Below are positions 43,635 through 46,529 of a stretch of 46,529 nucleotides of DNA, piece by piece. Within the stretch, counting starts at the first letter, position 1, and each line of letters begins with the position of its first letter. The translations under genes and the position numbers were made by a program. The notes beneath the pieces were generated by a model, which worked only from the letters and a program-made list of their open reading frames with translations, ran no database searches and had not been told where the DNA came from. This DNA is from Marmoricola sp. Lineage in GTDB: Bacteria; Actinomycetota; Actinomycetes; Propionibacteriales; Nocardioidaceae. The stretch is from NCBI GenBank assembly GCA_025965195.1, contig JAOPXK010000089.1, forward strand, positions 1-46,529. The letters run 5' to 3'.

Positions 43635-43663
43635 AGGCGCCGAACGCCTGATCGCTTGTCGAC

Positions 43664-43705
43664 AATCCCCTTGCCTGCTTGACGAAAGTCGCAGGTGAGG
43701 GGATT
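43664..43705 (+). terminator. Intrinsic terminator after leuCD
   Basis: AATCCCC (43664-43670) pairs with GGGGATT (43699-43705); inside, CCTGC/GCAGG and GAC/GTC stack around a GAAA loop. TGTTCTTT follows. This is the best-formed intrinsic terminator in the window. Confidence 0.88.
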
Positions 43706-43777
43706 TGTTCTTTGCGGAAGCGCTATTGGTCCGCTTGGTGGGCTCACAAATAGCCCACGCGACACGCGGCTCGTGCA

Positions 43778-43806
43778 TTGTGATGCCACTTACTTTTCCC
43801 TAGCGT
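43778..43806 (+). promoter_or_regulatory. Promoter of the HU gene
   Basis: TTGTGA (43778-43783), a 17-nt spacer and TAGCGT (43801-43806). The predicted start near 43813 gives a leader of about 48 nt with GAAAGGGAAG before the GTG. Confidence 0.6.
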
Positions 43807-43820
43807 GCAAAGGGAAAAGT
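43792..43820. promoter_or_regulatory. Inverted repeat centred on the HU -10 region
   Basis: ACTTTTCCCT (43792-43801) and AGGGAAAAGT (43811-43820) are perfect 10-base arms with a 9-nt centre containing most of the -10. A second small hairpin, CGAGC/GCTCG (43821-43835), follows in the leader. Confidence 0.7.
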
Positions 43821-43860
43821 CGAGCAAGTCGCTCGACCGACGTTCACGAAAGGGAAGCTT

Positions 43861-44529
43861 GTGAACAAGAGTCAGTTGATCGACGCCCTTGCAGCTCGTT
43901 ACGAGGGCAACCGCAAGTCGGCATCCCACGCGCTGGAGTCGGTGCTCGACACCATTACCCGCGAGGTTGCAAAGGGGGAGAAGGTCGCGATCACCGGCTT
44001 TGGCTCCTTTGAGAAGAAGATCCGCGACGCCCGCTGGGTGCGCAACCCCCGCACCGGTGAGCGCATCAAGGCCAAGAAGACGGCGGTGCCGAAGTTCAGC
44101 GCCGGCGCCGAGCTCAAGGCCGTGGTCGCCGGAGCGAAGAAGCTTCCGAAGCTTTCGCTGTCGGCCGCCGTCAAGAAGGCCCCTGCTGCTGCCAAGCCCG
44201 CTGTGAAGCGGACTGCTGCTGCCGCCAAGAAGGCCACCACGAAGACGGCTCCTGCCAAGGCCGCAGCCAAGAAGGCAACCTCGACGGCAAAGAAGGCGCC
44301 GGCAAAGGCAGCCTCCACGGCCAAGAAGGTGGTAGCCAAGAAGGCACCCGCGAAGAAGACTCCGGCCAGGAAGGTGGTAGCCAAGAAGGCCCCCGCCAAG
44401 AAGGTCGCTGCCAAGAAGGCTCCCGCCAAGAAGGTGGTAGCCAAGAAGGCGCCGGCCAAGAAGGCCCCCGCCAAGAAGGTGGTAGCCAAGAAGGCCCCAG
44501 CGAAGAAGGCTGCGGCCAAGAAGGCTTGA
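43861..44529 (+). CDS. hup: HU-family nucleoid protein with long Lys/Ala/Pro tail
   Basis: A 222-residue DNA-binding protein. Residues 1-90 are a standard HU fold ([21 protein letters not shown]..., [27 protein letters not shown]). Residues about 100-222 are a tail of KKAPAKK/KKVVAKK repeats like the histone H1-like tails of HupB and HupS in mycobacteria and Streptomyces. The tail binds DNA non-specifically and compacts the nucleoid. The GTG start has a good ribosome binding site. The gene follows the leuCD terminator and has its own promoter with an inverted repeat that could mediate autoregulation. Confidence 0.95.
   Translation: MNKSQLIDALAARYEGNRKSASHALESVLDTITREVAKGEKVAITGFGSFEKKIRDARWVRNPRTGERIKAKKTAVPKFSAGAELKAVVAGAKKLPKLSLSAAVKKAPAAAKPAVKRTAAAAKKATTKTAPAKAAAKKATSTAKKAPAKAASTAKKVVAKKAPAKKTPARKVVAKKAPAKKVAAKKAPAKKVVAKKAPAKKAPAKKVVAKKAPAKKAAAKKA
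44326..44495 (+). repeat. DNA repeats encoding the HU tail
   Basis: AAGGTGGTAGCCAAGAAGGC occurs exactly four times (44326, 44371, 44431 and 44476), at 45- and 60-nt steps, always in the same frame. Identity at silent positions, including the rare GTA codon, points to recent slippage or recombination. Confidence 0.85.
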
Positions 44530-44580
44530 CCTTCAGCAGACATCGAACGGCGGTGACCCTCACGGGTCGCCGCCGTTTCT

Positions 44581-45189
44581 TCATTTCCGGAGTGCCGCCG
44601 CGGTGTGCTCGCCGACGCCCAAGGCAACGGCGCGCATCAGGTCGTCGGTCGTGTCCACATCCAGCCGGAGGGACCGCACAGGAGCAGTGACACCTTTGGC
44701 GCCGGAGTCCCGATGGCGGCGGGCGGAGTCGATCCCGAAGTGAGGGTCCAGCGCGAAGCCGGGTGGCACCGCCAGCAGGGTGGTCCCGGTGCCTGCGGCA
44801 TCCGCAACGAAGCTCCTGCCGGCCTCGCGGATCTCCGCCAGGGCAATGGTGAGGTCAGACGCGGTGAGGCAGGGTACGTCGGCACACATCGCCGCTATCC
44901 CGAGCGCTGGTCGAAGCTCGGCCACCGTCGCGGCGGCCGCACTCAGCGCCCGGTTGAGGTCTCCCTCACCCAGATCCGGGAGGAGGGTGCAGCCCGTGTC
45001 GACGAGATCTGGCTCGTCGCTCACGACGTACACCTCGGCGACGCCTTCGGAGGCGATCGCCGCGGCCACGGCGTCGTAGGCGAAGGCGCGGACGAGCCGC
45101 TGCCGCAGCTGCGGATCGGGTACGCCGAGGCGTGACTTCGCCCGCTCCCAGGTCTTCACCGGGACGAGCAACGCGTAGTGACCAGACAT
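44581..45189 (-). CDS. cofC: 2-phospho-L-lactate / phosphoenolpyruvate guanylyltransferase
   Basis: A 202-residue CofC/FbiD protein that activates phospholactate or phosphoenolpyruvate with GTP for coenzyme F420 synthesis. Motifs: [15 protein letters not shown] at the N-terminus, [10 protein letters not shown], a GEGDLNRAL loop, and the metal site MCADVPCL. Actinobacterial members use phosphoenolpyruvate, giving dehydro-F420. ATG 45189 matches the family start. It is divergent from plsC and convergent with hup, as in many actinobacterial genomes. This indicates that the organism makes F420. Confidence 0.92.
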   Translation of the reverse strand: MSGHYALLVPVKTWERAKSRLGVPDPQLRQRLVRAFAYDAVAAAIASEGVAEVYVVSDEPDLVDTGCTLLPDLGEGDLNRALSAAAATVAELRPALGIAAMCADVPCLTASDLTIALAEIREAGRSFVADAAGTGTTLLAVPPGFALDPHFGIDSARRHRDSGAKGVTAPVRSLRLDVDTTDDLMRAVALGVGEHTAAALRK

Positions 45190-45300
45190 CACCGTGGATC
45201 TTGCCAGCAGCCGCACGTCCCGGTGTCGAGCGGCCCTCGGGTGAGGGGTACCGGGCAGTAGGGTCGTGCCAGCGATCGATCGAGGTGCGGAGGGTAGGCA

Positions 45301-46068
45301 ATGGCGACTGTGCGCAAGCTCAGCGAGCGGAAAGGCTGGGCCTTCACCTTCGTCGTTGCGGTGATGAGACCCGCCCTGACCGTGTTCTCCAAGCGGAACT
45401 GGATCGACGGCGAGAAGATCCCCGCCACCGGTGGCTGCGTCGTCGTGATGAACCACATCTCGCACATCGACCCGCTCGCGTTGGGGCACCTGCTGCTGAA
45501 CCACGGCCGGCTGGTGCGCTACCTGACCAAGCAGGAGCTGTTCGAGACGCCCATCGTCAAACGCATCGTCAAGAACGCCGGCCAGATCCCCGTTCCCCGG
45601 CTCACCGTCGACGCTTCCCAGGCCTTCGATGCGGCTGTCGAGGCGGTCGAGCAGGGGCAGTGCATCGGCGTCTACCCCGAAGGCACCATCACCAAGGACC
45701 CGGACGGCTGGCCGATGCGCGGCAAGACCGGCGCTGCCAGGATTGCGCTCGCGACCGGTTGTCCGGTTGTTCCGATCGGCCAATGGGGAGCCCAGGACGT
45801 GCTGCCGGCGTACAGCAAGAAGCCGAACCTCTTCCCAAGGCGCACCACGTCGTACAAGGTGGGGGACCCGGTCGACCTGTCGGACCTGAAGGACAAACCA
45901 CTCACCAACGAAGTGCTGCACGAGGCAACCGACCGGATCATGGCTGCCATCACATCGCTCGTGGAGGACCTCCGTGGCGAGCGGGCGCCGGACGAGCGCT
46001 TCGATCCGAAGACCGCCGGTGTCCAGCAGATCGGCAATCCCAACAAGGACAGGAAGAAGCGTCGATGA
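45301..46068 (+). CDS. plsC: 1-acyl-sn-glycerol-3-phosphate acyltransferase-like protein
   Basis: A 255-residue acyltransferase with the catalytic HX4D motif NHISHID, the glycerophosphate-binding motif VYPEGTIT, and [11 protein letters not shown]. It lacks long transmembrane helices and probably attaches peripherally to the membrane. It acylates lysophosphatidic acid in phospholipid synthesis. GGAGGG precedes the ATG; TAGGGT at 45259-45264 is a plausible -10. The stop overlaps the gpsA start (ATGA), linking two consecutive activities of glycerophospholipid synthesis. Confidence 0.92.
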   Translation: MATVRKLSERKGWAFTFVVAVMRPALTVFSKRNWIDGEKIPATGGCVVVMNHISHIDPLALGHLLLNHGRLVRYLTKQELFETPIVKRIVKNAGQIPVPRLTVDASQAFDAAVEAVEQGQCIGVYPEGTITKDPDGWPMRGKTGAARIALATGCPVVPIGQWGAQDVLPAYSKKPNLFPRRTTSYKVGDPVDLSDLKDKPLTNEVLHEATDRIMAAITSLVEDLRGERAPDERFDPKTAGVQQIGNPNKDRKKRR

Positions 46069-46529
46069 CCAAGGTTGCAGTCTTCGGAGCAGGTTCGTGG
46101 GGTACGGCGTTCAGCCTCGTACTCGCCGACGCGGGCAACGACGTCACCATCTGGGGTCGTCGTGAAGAGGTCTGCGAGGCGATCAACAGCAAGCACGAGA
46201 ACGTCGACTACTTCCCGGGCATCGCGCTCCCGGACACCCTTCGTGCCACGCACGACCCGGCCGAGGCCGCCGCCGACGCGGACTTCGTCATCTTGTCCGT
46301 CCCGTCGCAGACGCTGCGGGAGAACCTCACCGAGTGGGCGCCGGTGATGCCCTCCGACAGCGTGTTCGTGTCGCTGATGAAGGGCGTCGAGCTCGGCACC
46401 CTCAAGCGGATGAGCGAGGTGATCGCCGAGGTCACGGGCGCCGGTCCCGAGCGGATCAGCGTGATCAGCGGGCCCAACCTGGCCAAGCCGATCGCCGCGC
46501 GCGAGCCCGCCGCCTCCGTCGTCGCCTGC
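46065..46529 (+). CDS. gpsA: Glycerol-3-phosphate dehydrogenase [NAD(P)+] (partial, runs off the right edge)
   Basis: Reduces dihydroxyacetone phosphate to sn-glycerol 3-phosphate, the backbone for phospholipids. The visible 155 residues include the Rossmann loop [18 protein letters not shown], the typical [10 protein letters not shown] second strand, [23 protein letters not shown] and [13 protein letters not shown]. The C-terminal helical domain lies beyond the window. It is translationally coupled to plsC. Confidence 0.96.
   Translation, partial: MTKVAVFGAGSWGTAFSLVLADAGNDVTIWGRREEVCEAINSKHENVDYFPGIALPDTLRATHDPAEAAADADFVILSVPSQTLRENLTEWAPVMPSDSVFVSLMKGVELGTLKRMSEVIAEVTGAGPERISVISGPNLAKPIAAREPAASVVAC

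Noticed and set aside
44140-44529. Regular repeats that could suggest a CRISPR-like array
   Set aside because: They are in-frame codons of the HU Lys/Ala tail, with uneven spacing and no unique spacers.

Overview
The window is typical of a high-GC actinobacterium, most likely a Nocardioides-like member of the Propionibacteriales. Evidence: strong G/C bias at third codon positions; many starts preceded by a TANNNT-type -10 only 6-7 nt upstream (leaderless mRNAs); an HU protein with a long Lys/Ala tail; CofC of coenzyme F420 synthesis; and the actinobacterial gene order leuC-leuD-hup-cofC-plsC-gpsA. It reads as chromosomal core. I see no phage, insertion sequence, CRISPR array or plasmid functions.

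Layout. 1-5371: 5' end of a leftward gene, an Asp-box propeller protein, ilvD with a PNPOx-like gene, a lipoprotein and a GNAT. 5372-7030: an APC permease (minus strand). 7150-10759: ilvB-ilvN-ilvC behind a leader-peptide attenuator. 10837-13606: a 2'-5' RNA ligase-like gene, a GNAT, a DsbA/FrnE-like oxidoreductase and an EamA transporter. 13828-20994: serA, a GH16 hydrolase, a divergent MocR regulator/YczE membrane protein pair, a second APC permease and an O-methyltransferase. 21076-28099: leuB and ilvE behind a long structured leader, a membrane Ser/Thr kinase, a patatin, and citramalate synthase cimA behind its own attenuator. 28108-33740: a P1 peptidase, a small membrane protein, a glycosylase-family gene carrying a large palindrome, a FAH-family gene, gltX and a CPBP protease. 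33827-34032: tRNA-Gln and tRNA-Glu. 34258-38834: two poorly known genes, a SCO protein and an alkylation-repair pair (Ada/AlkA fusion plus Ogt). 38949-41495: a DUF6752-like gene, a LicD/methyltransferase fusion and an IclR regulator. 41603-46529: leuCD, hup, cofC, plsC and the 5' part of gpsA.

How it fits together. The unifying theme is branched-chain amino acid synthesis: ilvB, ilvN, ilvC, ilvD, ilvE, leuB, leuC, leuD and cimA lie in several transcription units. Citramalate made by CimA can be processed by LeuCD and LeuB to 2-ketobutyrate, the isoleucine precursor. Three units appear to begin with tiny leader peptides whose codons match the pathway: Leu-Val-Val before ilvB, Val-Leu-Ile far upstream of leuB, and Ile-Ile-Ile before cimA. 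leuCD instead has a divergent IclR regulator (LtbR/NdgR type). A second theme is palindromic DNA: several near-perfect inverted repeats between genes, and one of about 67 bp inside a coding sequence and read through in frame.
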